From Stentor coeruleus (Eukaryota; Ciliophora; Heterotrichea; Heterotrichida; Stentoridae): DNA of 55,302 nt. Under the pieces are notes generated by a model, which saw only the letters and a list, made by a program, of their open reading frames with translations, was not told the DNA's origin and searched no databases. Where the stretch lies: positions 1 to 55,302 of the forward strand of contig MPUH01000424.1 in the NCBI GenBank assembly GCA_001970955.1. Direction: 5' to 3'. This document shows, in pieces, positions 18,526-30,500 of the stretch. How positions within the stretch are numbered: the first letter of the stretch is position 1; every line of letters starts with the position of its first letter. The position numbers and the translations under genes were made by a program.

Positions 18526-18963
18526 TCACCCAATAAGTGAATTTCTATTATTATAAAAAGAAGGATATACAATAGAATGCTTGGGTTCTTCTTCAAATGA
18601 CATGTTTAATATAATTTCGTCTGAGACTTCATCAGTTGGGCTTTCTTCCTCTAATGTTTGAAATTCTTCGAAAGAAACAAGTTCAGTAGCCGGTATAAAT
18701 TTGAATAAGCCTGAGACTGTAGAATAATTAGAGTGTTTTGATGAGCCAAAAGAATTTGTATCTTGGGTTACGAAACTTGAATTATATTTATATGGAGAAC
18801 TTGGTCTTAGGCTTAATTCTTCACCTTGTTTGATTAGAGAAAAGCTTCCACTTGGCGATTTGCTGTGAGTTTTGCAGGAATTAGGAGAAAATTCTTCAAT
18901 GTTTGATTGGATTGTATCGGTTTGGATCTTAGTTAACTGAATTGGTTCAGCTGGATTTTGCAT
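18526..18963 (-). CDS. Hypothetical Ser-rich protein; only gene here ending in TGA
   Basis: 145 residues, one exon, ATG start. I do not recognise it. It is rich in Ser, Glu, Pro and Thr and probably disordered, with an acidic patch (FEEFQTLEEESPTDEVSDE). It is the only gene in the window that terminates with TGA; reading on, the frame has five codons and then TAG, and the RBR gene starts in the same frame 18 bp after this stop. No canonical 15- or 16-nt intron removes the stops, so two separate genes is the simplest reading. A single gene broken by a sequence error is the alternative. Confidence 0.55.
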   Translation of the reverse strand: MQNPAEPIQLTKIQTDTIQSNIEEFSPNSCKTHSKSPSGSFSLIKQGEELSLRPSSPYKYNSSFVTQDTNSFGSSKHSNYSTVSGLFKFIPATELVSFEEFQTLEEESPTDEVSDEIILNMSFEEEPKHSIVYPSFYNNRNSLIG

Positions 18964-19315
18964 TTATAAAGCGATAAAGTGCGGATATTTTGGCAACTTT
19001 AACAATTTAAATAAAGATAAATATGGGTTATAATATTGGATAAGAAAAATTAGTTCCGAAGTATTAAAGATATTAATTTTTATTGGCAAAATAAGATATT
19101 GAAGATTATGTGTGCTAAAAAATATTTGGAAAATTTATATGTTTAGCATAATATAATAGTTATTATAATTATTTCATCCTGGTCTGAGCAGGTAAGTATA
19201 TAAATAATATAAAAATTAAATCAAGTCTTTAATTATAAGTATAAATACCTTTTATCTATGCAAAATCAAAAATTCTAAACATTTATTTCTTTCATAGATC
19301 TTCCATATTATAAAA
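18964..19315. other. Divergent intergenic region
   Basis: This is the shared upstream region of the minus-strand Ser-rich gene and the plus-strand BI-1-like gene. It is AT-rich; no motif or RNA gene could be supported. Confidence 0.45.
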
Positions 19316-20371
19316 ATGACTGAAAAAAGTGCACGAATTTCCCAAGAAAAAGAGTCTATTCCATTTAAAAATGAACTTTCAAACCCTAATTCATCTATAA
19401 TTATTAGCAACAAGGTGTATCCGTTTGAACAATTTAAACCAGATCTCACTATGGAAAACAGCACTATTTCCCCCCAAAATCAAATTTTTTACCCTTCTCC
19501 TAATAATCCTGAAGTTTATTCTTTAAATATGTATCAAGAACAAGAAAGCAAAAATACACTCAGCATTAATAAACTTGATTATCAACAAAATTACAATTTT
19601 GCTAACCCAATATCAAATAATACATTTATCCAACCACAGTTACAAAATGAGAGCGATAACAAGCAGTTGTCATTTTCCCAAAGATTATCATCTTTCCGAA
19701 CATTTTACAATAATCGAATGATCACAGACAACAACGACAGAAATAATTTTATAAGAAAAGTATATGGAATTCTTCTATCACAAATACTTTTCACAGCTGT
19801 AATTGTATCAATGCTTGTTGGGATTAAAAATACAAGAGAAGTTATAAAAAAATCTTATTATGCATCTTTAGGATGTATAATCTTTGCTTTAATTTTTGGG
19901 TATTTTATATTAGTAAAAAGAGAAATGCTGAAAAAATATCCTCAGAATTATGTGTGTTTGTATTTATTTACAATAATAATATCATATCCTATTGCTTATT
20001 ATTCAAGTCGTCATTCTTTTATTGGAGTTGCATCTTCGCTATTTGTGACTTTAGGTATTACAGGTGCACTTGCGGTTGCTGCATATTTTACTAAAGGAAA
20101 ATTTACTTTAATTAGAGGATTTGCTGTTGGATTAACATCAGGATGCTCATTTTTTGCATTGTCACTGAGTTTTAGTTTTACAAATATTGTTGCGGTGTCA
20201 ATTGGTATGGCTTTTGTTTTTATTTTTACTATTTATATAGTTTGGGATTTACAAATGATTTGTGGAGGTAGGTATCATGAACTGACTTATGATGATTATG
20301 CTTTAGGGGCTTTGCTTCTTTATATTGATATTATCGCTTTGTTTTTGTATTTGATGGGGACAAAAAAATAA
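19316..20371 (+). CDS. Bax inhibitor-1 / TMBIM (lifeguard-type) membrane protein
   Basis: 351 residues, one exon, ATG start, TAA stop. About 145 polar N-terminal residues precede a seven-helix hydrophobic core. Family landmarks include FIRKVYGILLSQILFTAVIV, the following helices, and the C-terminal IYIVWDLQMICGGR with YDDYALGALLLYIDIIALFL, corresponding to the YDTQ...G....s.eEYi.gAL.LYlDii signature. TMBIM proteins are Ca2+-leak channels of ER, Golgi or plasma membrane that affect cell-death and stress responses. The pore Asp pair is represented by D in VWDLQ and D in LYIDI. The long disordered N-terminus resembles lifeguard members. Substrate selectivity is by family inference. Confidence 0.93.
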   Translation: MTEKSARISQEKESIPFKNELSNPNSSIIISNKVYPFEQFKPDLTMENSTISPQNQIFYPSPNNPEVYSLNMYQEQESKNTLSINKLDYQQNYNFANPISNNTFIQPQLQNESDNKQLSFSQRLSSFRTFYNNRMITDNNDRNNFIRKVYGILLSQILFTAVIVSMLVGIKNTREVIKKSYYASLGCIIFALIFGYFILVKREMLKKYPQNYVCLYLFTIIISYPIAYYSSRHSFIGVASSLFVTLGITGALAVAAYFTKGKFTLIRGFAVGLTSGCSFFALSLSFSFTNIVAVSIGMAFVFIFTIYIVWDLQMICGGRYHELTYDDYALGALLLYIDIIALFLYLMGTKK

Positions 20372-20472
20372 TTCAGAGAAGGAATAGTTTAGTCAAAATA
20401 TCAAATTAATAAATGTTTTTAGTTAATTAAGAGTAAAGCTGAAATAGTTGTATTAGATATTCTAATTTATTT

Positions 20473-23400
20473 TTAAGTAGTCTTAACTTGTCTCATCAAT
20501 TCCTTCAACTCATTAAGTTCCATTCTCAAATAAAAATTCTGTTCTTTTTTCTCTTCAAGTTCATTCTGTAAATCAATAATCCTTTGCCGATCCTGCAAAG
20601 AAGTTAACCTATTATCAACAGCACTAGGCTTACTCAAATAATTAAGATACGGAGTTCCTGATACTGTTCTAATCTTACCCGCAGCAACAACAGGTTTAGG
20701 TGTTTGGGCTTTAATCTTCATTTTGTCTTCAAATTCTTTTATTTCTACAAGTAATTTTTTGATTTTATCCTCATCTTTTTTCTTTTCAAGTCGTAGTTTA
20801 TTAAGCTCCTGAATCAAAGTTGAGTTTTCTTGAGTCCTTTTACGAAGATCAACTTTAAATCTTCTCATTGATTTTAATTGATTATCATGTATTCCAGTTA
20901 TTGACTTCTCCATATACCTTAACTGATGTTCAATTTCCTCAATCGAATCCGCATCTTTTCTTTTAACTGCACCTTCACTTATAACATAAGCTTGATATAA
21001 ACTTTTCATTTCATCAATTTTCTGTTTAAATTCTAAGCCTCTTGCATTGTGTATATCATTTATAATACTTCTTATTGTTTTATCAATTATCTGAGCTTGT
21101 TCCTCTTTAACTTTATTATCATTTTTAACATGTTTTATAAGCTCATCCTTTCTACTTAGTTCTCTTTCTAGTATTTCATTATCTTTTCTCTCTTTTAATA
21201 AATCTGCTCTAACTGCTTTAAGTCTATTGTTTAAAGTTAAAATCTGATCATCTTTAGGTTGCAACTCATCGAGGATTTCTAGTTTCCGGGCGTTTAAAAA
21301 TTTCTTAGTTTCCCCTAAATCTTTGATTTGATGCATATACTCATAGATTTTATTATCTTTTTTCATTAAAGTTTCTTCTTTTTCTTTAATAGTTTGTTCT
21401 AAATTTTTAATCTGTTTCCTAAGTTCCATAATTTCTTCTCTTTTCTTTAAAATATTTTGTCTTTTTTTCGATATCTCATTTTTACAATCAAGTTTATCAG
21501 AGTCAGCTTTAGATTGTGTTGCCACAAGTACTTTATTTGTCCCTTTAAGTTTTTCTGATGTTTCTTTAAGTTCTTTTAGCTGCCTTTCATATTTGTCTTT
21601 TAAGTCTAAAACTTCGATTTCATGTTCATCTTCTTGTTGCATAAGCCTTTTTTCATACACATCTTTTAGTTCATCTGATGTTTTTTTCGTAGATTCATAC
21701 TCTTCTTGAGCTTTACAAAGTGCATCTCTAAAAGCTTTTTCTAAACTTTCTATCGTATTTTCATTATGAACCCTAAGATTACGCATTTGATCTTCATAAT
21801 ATTGTTTCATTTCAACCTTATCATGTTCAAGTTGTCTAAACCTTTCTTCTTCAATACCAAGTTTTCTTTCATAAATCGCTTCTAAACTATCAACTTCAGA
21901 CATATGGTCAGACTCTAATTGTTTAAGTTTTTTTTCATAATCCCTTTCTTGACGTGATTTCTGTGCGGATAACTCATTTATTCTCACATTTTGAGCTTTA
22001 ATATTTTCTTGAACACTATCTTTAATTTCTTGTAACTTAAGTTCATATTGTTGTTCACGGATTTTAGTACTTTGTGTTATAGTATGGTTCATTTTCTCTA
22101 ATTCCATACGTTCATTTTCAACTTCTGCTTTGAATTTCTCCAACTTTTCTCTTTCTATAAGTACAATTTCAGCCAAAGCATCATCTACAACTTTGTTAAT
22201 AACTTCTTTTTCTTTACCTTCAACAATAGAATGTAAAATTTCTAATGATTCATCAACTTTAAATATAAAAATACTCCCATCTTCACCTGCTGAAAATACG
22301 TATTTCCCATCAGGAGATGCTCTTAATTTTGTTACAAGTCCTTGATGAGTAATAATTTCTTCAACCCATTCATTTGATAAAGTATTCCCAAAAAGCAATA
22401 TACTTCCTTCAGTTGTACTAGCAATATAAACTGGTGTTTGATGTAAAGAGTTAAAAAAACATATCTGTGAAAGGTTTTTATCTAAATTTATTTGTTTAGA
22501 AGGTGCATCATTACCTTCTTTTATTGTAATAATAGGTTGTGATCCTTCAATACCATTAGCTATAATAGTTTCTTTATTAGTTGCCATAGACTTATATTTG
22601 ATTCTAGGGTTTTGTTGATCTTTTTCAAATGACCAGTTGTGAGTATTGAATTCATGGATCGTCCCATCTGAACCAACTGTGACAAGTTTTTTATCAAGTG
22701 GCATCCAACACATATCTTGTATTGGACTAGTAAGATTTTGAATTATAGTCACTAATTGTAAGGTATATGATTTGTATATATAAATATTAAGTCCTGAACT
22801 TATAGCCAGAAAATGACCACCACTACTGAATTTCAATAAACTTGAACTTGGTGTAGCAACTTCTCTGAAAAAACGAAGCTCGTCGAAAAGTAAATGAAAA
22901 AGCCTGACTTTATCAACAAATGATATAGCTAAATAATATCCTGAAGGGTGAAAAGCTACACTTAATAAAGGTTTTATATCAGAAACAGCAGAAGGGTCTA
23001 TAGCATCAGCTTGGACAACATATAGTTTTTTAGCTAATTCACAATTCAAAGTATTATAATTCCATATTCTCAATGTATGATCTACATCAGAACATGTAGC
23101 AAGTAAAGGTCTTTGTATTGCCAAATCCATTTCTTGTATTTTCCCTGAATGAAACCCTCCACAGAAAATATTGAATTTAATCCCATCATACATAATAGCT
23201 TGAGAAAGTGAACATGTACCAATATCATTTGATTTCAAAGCTATAGCTAAAGTTTCTTCTGAATTCGTCAAAGCTAATGAGACAATGCTTTGTTTTTTCC
23301 CACAATGCCAGGTTTTAATAAACGAATAATGTTCTGTGTTTTGTTCTTCAAACTCATTAGTCTCTGCATGTTCCCATATAGCAAGATGTCCTTCATCACT

Positions 23401-24219
23401 TGCTAATATAAATCCTCTAGTAAACCCTTGAATACAAGTTATTGAAGCATTAGCAAGATTACTATCGCTTAAATTCCCAAACCCAAATTCAATATATTGG
23501 ATTATTTGATTGTTTCTACATATAAAAACTTCACTCATATCAGTTACAGCAACAGCAGTATCATCATCAATCCAATCATGATCTGTAAAATTTTGAGTTT
23601 GCGCCAGTTTTGAAAACATACTCTGTTCTTTAAACATTTTTTCTTCAATCCTCCAAGTTTTCCAATGGTTTGGCCCTGATGTTGATACTAGATGGCTATC
23701 TTTTGGGTTAATAGAAAGTCTTGTGATTTCAGTTTCGAGGTTTTGTTTGCCGATGATTTTTTCTTTATACCAGTCCCAGATTACTCCTAGGCCTGAACTT
23801 ACGCCGCCAACAAGTTTGGAGTCTTTTGAAAAAGCTAAAGTTGTGAACTTGACGTTTGGGTCTGGAAGACGAAGTTCTCTTAATCGCTTATACCCGGCAG
23901 AGTTCTTAAGGTCGATTATAGTTAATACTGAGGTTTTTTCAGACTCTATATGTTCAGCTACTGCAAGAAATCGCCTGTTTTTTTCTTTAGTTATTGTCAT
24001 TGCTGTTATTCTTGAAACATGTGCAGGTTCCTAAATATTTTTTACAATGATAAAGTTGATATCGTTAGTATCTAAACTTCTAACAGCAATGTGTCTACCT
24101 ATTGGGTATAGGATATTACCAGTTTCATCATCTCCAAAGCAGATGCAATCTCTGATACCGCCAGAGCTTAAAGAACCAAATGCATGGCAATATGATAGTT
24201 TAACTTGACTTTTAGACAT
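20473..24219 (-). CDS. CFAP57: CFAP57 (WDR65) homolog, axonemal WD40/coiled-coil protein
   Basis: Two exons joined across a 15-nt intron (24031-24045) give 1243 residues, close to the roughly 1250 of human CFAP57. The N-terminus (LSYCHAFGSLSSGGIRDCIC, then ILYPIGRHIAVRSLDT) matches CFAP57's YRHxFGLRxGVxxNICxxD...PxGxH pattern. WD40 repeats cover about residues 60-640 (for example LRASPDGKYVFSAGEDGSIF). The rest is a long charged coiled coil (about 660-1240). CFAP57 is part of the regulatory complex for inner dynein arms (g/d) on the axonemal doublet. The upstream exon is required for the full first propeller. Stop TAA. No gene neighbour suggests coregulation, though other cilium-linked genes are close. 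Confidence 0.92.
24031..24045 (-). other. 15-nt intron in CFAP57 gene
   Basis: Sense sequence GTAAAAAATATTTAG. It lies between ATT and GAA codons; if retained it places an in-frame TAG at its end. Removing it joins two frames that together match CFAP57. Confidence 0.88.
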
Positions 24220-24454
24220 TTATTAACTGAATGTCCGGTGGAACACATATAAGAGGTCATAGATTTTCAGGTTCTTTTAAAATAATCAGTCTAATTAATC
24301 TAAATGAATTTTAAAGTACTTTATGTGGAAATAAACTTCGAATTGTGAGTAAGAATATCAGATTTTTGAGTTTTTTCATTTTGGTAGCGAGTTTTACAAC
24401 TTTTGTTTGTGGTCAATCTGCGCAATGCATGCCCCAAACTTGAATGTTTTATTT
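24220..24454. other. Intergenic 5' flank of CFAP57
   Basis: No gene seen. Some residual C-terminal sequence of the neighbouring PiggyBac relic may extend into the right part but could not be read with confidence. Confidence 0.4.
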
Positions 24455-24750
24455 ATTCTTTGGTTGTTTTAAGTTTCGTTAATATAGTCGTTAAAGTTTC
24501 AGCCAAGTTAAAACTAAATTGCAAGTAAGTAAGTTTCCTTACATTTTCATTTTTCTTTTGAAGTTCTTGGTGAATTATAAACGAATTTAATAGAACAATT
24601 TCAAGGAGATAAACAAACAAATATTTTTTATTAATTTTTTAATCGATAAGGATATCCATAGTAAGATTTTTGTTCATCGAAAATATAAACACCTCTCATA
24701 AAAAGGTTATATTCTGCTATAGTTTTTGGAAAATCAAGCATTTCAATCTT
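24455..24750 (-). pseudogene. Decayed PiggyBac-type transposase relic (C-terminal part)
   Basis: On the minus strand, KIEMLDFPKTIAEYNLFMRG continues into GVYIFDEQKSYYGYPYRLKN, matching the PiggyBac segment 'P..i.dYN..MgGVD..Dq...Yy' in the catalytic C-terminal half. After two stops and a frameshift, NKKYLFVYLLEIVLLNSFII followed by HQELQKKNENVRK and QFSFNLAETL matches the next conserved segment 'W....f..lld.al.Na.ily' and 'FR..La..L'. The catalytic-region Asp of GVD is Tyr here. Because of the stops and frameshift it is not functional. Upstream and N-terminal parts were not found. It sits in a gene-free interval between CFAP57 and the coiled-coil gene. Confidence 0.75.
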
Positions 24751-25495
24751 TTATTTGATAAAATTTTCTGTGCAAATAACTCTATTGTGAAAACTAGTAG
24801 TATAATGATTTTAGTAAGTTGGTTATGCAAATAGGGGTTAAAGAAATTTTACTATTGGATTAAGGGAATAAGATTTAGGATAATTTTAAATTTAATCATA
24901 TAGGAATTTTAGCTTAGAAGTGAGATTCTTATTTGGAAATTTAAGAGACTCATGGTAATAAGTGGATAAAAAATTTTAGGGTTTTAATGATATTTAGTAT
25001 TTTATATGATTTTTCAAATTAGGAAAGCGAGAAAATAATATGCTGATGCGTTAGGTATTATTTGAATAAGTTAAAAGGAAAATAGAAGATTGTTATATTT
25101 TTTTTAAGAATAATGAGAAAGTTATATGTGTTTAAAAATAATGCATAAAATCAAGGTTTTATAAAATGAGTAAATATATGAAAATAATTAGGGTAGTTTG
25201 AAGTATATAGGATATAAATATAAAGCGTATATTAGATATATATAGTATACATATAATTGTAATGCTTAGTAATAAATATAATTTTTTATAAAGTTTTACC
25301 TTTTTTTTTTGAGAATTGGATATGTAAAATACGTATGATATAGTCTAACTATTGAAATGAAGTTGAATTGTTGCATAGACCTTATTGTAAAAATCAATGA
25401 TAATTCAGAATGACTCTATTAAGTTTATTATTAACAAATTATAAGTAACTATCAAGTTAGCAAAATAAAATTAATAACAAAACAATAATTATAAT
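24751..25495. other. Intergenic, no gene seen
   Basis: AT-rich, with frequent stops in all frames and no RNA gene recognised. Earlier parts of the PiggyBac element may once have occupied it, but no further motif could be read. Confidence 0.45.
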
Positions 25496-27513
25496 ATGGA
25501 AATACCTAAGAGTGGAGGTCAACATTCACAGCAGTTTGGCTTAACAACATTTCAAAACAAAAAAAACCATACTTTATCTTCAGATAGTCTCCAAAACATT
25601 ACGAATCATGCTGATAGTTCACACTTCTCAGTCAATCAAGCAAAAAAAAAACTAAATGAACTTATATTTGCAAATAAAGTCAAGCAAATCGACATCAACA
25701 AACTAGAAACTGAAATTGAATCAATACAAAAACTGAATTCAGCTGAACCAAGATATGATGAAGTAAGTAAACTAATCAAAGAAACAACGATTAAAACACA
25801 TAGTATAGAGGAAGATAATAGGAATTATGAGTTTCTTAAACTAACTGTTCATAAACAAAAGACTGAATGGAAAAAAAAATGCAACGAGATTAAAGAAATA
25901 TTAGATAAATTTGAATTAAAATACTCAAAAGTTATTGAATCTAAAGACTATGCAATAAACCAATATATCTATGCTCGGCAAGCACTTGTCTCTTATAAAT
26001 CATTTCAAAGTCAGGCCAAAGAGTTACAAAAAACAAAATACGATAACAAACTTCAAAAAAAGAAACAATATTCCATGGATATTCAAAAAATAATAGAAAA
26101 TATCGAAAGTATAACTACTAAACATGAACAAAATGCTAATAAAATTGCTAACACTTTATCAAAAGTTTATTATAAGCTTGAGCAAATGAACGGAAATAAA
26201 GAAAAATTAAAATACTATAAAGAAATTGAAGAAATAACAAACAATTTCAAAGTAAAAGCATTAGAATTACTACGTGCTAGAGATCAAACTTGCCAATTAG
26301 ATAAAACCAACGTATTAAGTTGTATGATTAAAATGTATAAAGAAGAAGAATATAAATCAATCAGTCTTTCAATGAAATTTCAAGAGCTTTCTAATGAAAT
26401 TCTAGTTAAAAAAGAGCATTGCACACATTATCGTGCAGAGTTAGTTGAAGCTGGACAAAATGCTATTGTCCACAGTACTTTTTTCCAAGAACACGAAGAA
26501 GAAAAGCTCAAAAACCACAAAGGCAGCCATGAAGAAAACCTTCTTATACACATTTACGCTAGGGTTTTTATGCTTGCTTCAGATGTCCTTGATAAAATTA
26601 AACATATAAATGATTATAGTCCATCTAAAGACTCATCTATGATGCCAAATCTTGAAGACCTTAACACTTTATTATCAAAACATGGAGAATTTTCATCAAA
26701 AAAAAGCATTAAAATCCCTCAGCGCTCGAAAACATTATTACGAACAAATTCATCTCATAACGTCCAAATTTCTCGTAGTCCAGTAACTCGTAAATCCCAA
26801 CTTAATCATATATCATCTACAAGCATAATCCAACTTTGTAAAGAATATTTCAAAGACAATTTCGAAGCATCAAATTTCTTATTAAACAATCAAATAATAT
26901 CATTATTCCTTACATCTAATGATGCAATACATCATTATCAAACTTCTCTTAGTGTTGATGCTTTGTATTTATATTCAATGTCTCATGTAAACATACAAAA
27001 TGTTATGCAAAAACTTATTAAAAGGATTAAAGAAGCCGTTTGTACTGCTAAAGAAAGTGTACCTGAAGGTTTTGAACCAACGACTCCAAAAGATATTGAA
27101 TTAGTTTCAACACAGTATAAAAAAACGCAAAAAATTGTTGCTGTGCATGAAACACCAAGGACTACAAAGGATAAATCGACTGAGGAATTTAGGAAAACTT
27201 TGAGGAAAAGATTGAAATTAAAAAACAGCCCATCTTCACCTTCAGTTCTATATGGGAATAACTCAGAAGCTCAGAAGGAAATTAGAGAANGGAATTTAGG
27301 AAAACTTTGAGGAAAAGATTGAAATTAAAAAACAGCCCATCTTCACCTTCAGTTTTATATGGGAATAACTCAGAAGCTCAGAAGGAAATTAGAGAGCTTA
27401 GTAATAGATTAAGGAAATTGGAAGTGAATGAGAAAAAAGGATATTCAAGTACCAGAAACAGTTTTGATATAAATTCCTACAAATTTTCAATCCCTAAAAG
27501 CATAAAATTATAA
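25496..27513 (+). CDS. Coiled-coil protein of unknown function (interrupted by assembly gap)
   Basis: As given, the frame breaks at the N at 27290. Removing the duplicated overlap (107 bases, including the N) gives one continuous frame of 636 residues, ATG to TAA. I do not recognise the family. Residues about 45-350 are charged and helical with heptad character, many of them Lys/Glu-rich; about 395-450 is a basic Ser-rich linker; about 450-530 is another helical block (IQLCKEYFKDNFEASNFLL); the C-terminus has a short coiled coil (EIRELSNRLRKLEVNE). No membrane segment or enzyme motif is seen. A cytoskeletal or ciliary structural role is possible. Its 3' end is 45 bp from the convergent CH-domain gene. 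Confidence 0.75.
27184..27396 (+). repeat. 106-bp direct duplication around single-N gap (assembly join)
   Basis: Bases 27184-27289 and 27291-27396 are copies of each other on the two sides of the N at 27290, with one C/T mismatch (a C at 27248, T in the right copy). The combined offset of 107 is not a multiple of three and breaks the gene. Keeping one copy restores the frame, so this is an unmerged contig overlap and not a biological tandem repeat. Confidence 0.9.
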
Positions 27514-27558
27514 ATTCATATTAAAACCAATGATTTTATTTCTAATTATCTTATATTT

Positions 27559-30500
27559 TTAGTCAAATAAACCTCTAGAATTGTCTTTATCACTTCCTTT
27601 AGAAGATCCACTTCTACCACCTTTACTACTTCTATCACTTCTACTACTTTTATCTTTTCTATCTCTTCTATCACTTTTATCACTTTTATCACTCCTATCA
27701 CTCTTATCACTTCTATCATTCCTATCATTCTTATCACTTTTACTATCTCTACTACTTTTACTATTTTTTCTTTCAATTATCTTTTGATTATTTTTTATTG
27801 GACTTGTATTACTTACATTTCTTAACTCTTCATTTACCCCAGTACCCATAACTTTTTGTATTTTTTCATATATATCTAATCTTGGATCCTGTTTTTTTTT
27901 TTCCAAACTCTTACCTACAACTCTTTTCCTCTTAGGCGGGCTTACCGGGTTCATATTTTTCATCCTAATCTTCAAAGCCTTTACCGTCCCATTTAACCCT
28001 GTATTATTCAAAATCTCATTTAAAGCTTTGCCTATATCTGTAAGTCCAAGATTTTGTTTACTTCTATTAGCAATTAAAGCAATAACATTTTTAAACTCAT
28101 CAAATGTTAGAGTTTCAGATGATTTTTTTTTCGTTATATTTTTTAATAGTTTTAATACTTCATCTTTTTGAGTGTAAGCAAGTAAATTAAATTGGGAACT
28201 GAATTTTTCAAATGATGATAAAGGCATAGACCCATCAGCTGGCATATTTTTTCCTAAAACCCCAATATAGTAGGTGAAAACACAGTCTAGTTGTTGTGAG
28301 TAGTTAATTAGAAGATTTTTCACTTCTGGGTTGCTTAGTACTAAAAACTCTTCCCTTTTCCCTTCATTTTTATCTTCTTTATATTTAGATTCTTTTATTT
28401 TTTGTAAACCCATTTGATGCTTTTTCTCTTTGATTTCCTGCTCGAGTAAAGCTTTTTTAGCTTCTTCGTTTTTCTGCTCCCATATTTTTTGCTTTTTTTC
28501 TTTAAGAAGCTCATCTAAACGTTCCTGATTCCTCCGTTTAGCTTCTTCAAAATCTTTAGGCTTACTGATTTCTATTTTTTTCTTATACTCTTCTTCCTCT
28601 TTAGCTTTTTCCAATTCTTCCTCTTTTTTCCTATTCCATTCTTCCAGTTTACGAAATTTCTCTTTACGTTCTTTTAAGATTTTTTCTTCAAGTTCACGTT
28701 TTTTTATATCACCCATTCGAATTTCATATTTCCTTCTTTCTTCTTCTTGTTTAAGTTTTTGTTGCCTTTCTTCTTTAGCTCTATTTAATTCTTCTAACAA
28801 ATGCTGTTGGCGTAATTTTCTTTTCCTTTCCTCATCAACTTTTTTCCCATCATCATCTTTTTTTTCCTTTTCACGTTTATTATCAAACTTCTCTTCTTGA
28901 GGTATAGTTTTTTGTCTTCTATTTAATAATCCTCTCATATTTAACTGCATTGACCTTAGCATATCTTCTAATAACTCAGCACATTCTTCATATATTTCTC
29001 TATCACGATTAGGAGAATTAGCTACTAAAATTTTTAGTTTCGGGGACAATTTGACAGGGGGAGCAACCGGTACAGGTTTTTTTTTCTTTTTTCCAAAAAT
29101 ATCAGGAAGCAGTCCAGGAATAGGTTCAATTTTTTTATCTTTTTTCGGCCCAATACCTTTAGCTCTATATACAATAATATATTCAACTTGTGGTTCAAGA
29201 AGTCTTATACCAATATTCGCTAATACTGAATCAAGTATTTCAATAGAATATTTAAAAGCTGGTTTGATATTTAAACACTCAGGGACTTGAAAATAAACTT
29301 TTACATCTTTGTCTACAATACGTTTATATCCTTCTGGGATTATAGTATTTGGGTCTTTAGCTAAAAGTTTATTTAAAGATTTGACAACATCTTTATCCCC
29401 TGTTCCTGGGTCTGGTTCATCATAAAGTTCAGTTGAATGGCCTTTGGACTTTAAACTATTTCTCATATGGTCTAATAAGAGTTTTACTGATACAACTGGG
29501 GGTAAATAACTATAATCTTGACCTTTTTTAGAGTATATATAATAAGCTAATTGACTAAAAACACCTTTAAAGCTTTCATAATCAACATAACTCTGTTCTG
29601 CCTGTTTGGCTATTTTATGATTATAAGATCTCATTACTGTCTGTAACTCAGTTTTCGTTAACAAAGTTGGGATAACATTATAATCCTTCATTATTTTTAT
29701 ATACTCCCCATCAAAAATCTTGAACTTCCTATCAGCATGTAAATCAAACTCAGACTTGTTTTGGGCTTTTCTTACAAACCCAGTCCCTGAGTATTTATTA
29801 AACAACACTTTAAACACCCGACTGTATTTTAAAATCATCATATTCACAGCTTCTAATTGATCAGCTTCAGCTGGGGTGAATTCTCGTAATTGTATCTCAT
29901 CTGGGATTATAACAAGTTTTTGTGCTACACCTTCATCGTATACTAAAGATATTTCATGAAGTTTTCCAACACCTTGTTCAAGTTTTCTTATTTCTAACTG
30001 TTGTTTGACTCTTTTTTTTTCAGATTCAAGAGTTTTTTTTTTCTTATTCTCCTCGTCACGGATTTTTTGGTCTTTTTCTTGTTTTTTTTTCTTAGCTTTT
30101 TCAATATCCCCCGCTGCCCGTTCCCAAGGAAAGTTCCCTTTTTTCTTAGGAAGGTAGGTTTTAGAATTTAAATTAGATGCAGGGATTAACGCCAAACCAC
30201 TTTCTTCTTCAAGTGATACTTCTTGTATTTCTCCAATGAGTTCTTGATTTAAAGGTTTATTTTTGCTTTGATAATCATCTATTAACTCATTTGGGTCACC
30301 AAATAACCCTAAAACAGCCAAAAATGCTTTAGAATGTTTTTTATTAGTCTCATAATACGCATAACAGCTCTGTAAAAGATTTTCTCTTATTTTCTCATTC
30401 AACCCATCCTGCCATTGTTGAATAATCCAACTAATCATATCAAGAATCCTATTCCTCTGCTGAACAACCTCAGCAAAATTCCCTTCATTCTTCGTATTCT

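Noticed and set aside
27184..27396. Biological tandem duplication inside the coiled-coil gene
   Set aside because: The copies flank a single N and disrupt the frame; the same pattern recurs at 31550, so an assembly overlap is the better explanation.
27575..27790. Plus-strand Leu/Ser repeat reading opposite the SDK tail
   Set aside because: It is the reverse reading of a low-complexity coding repeat of the CH-domain gene.
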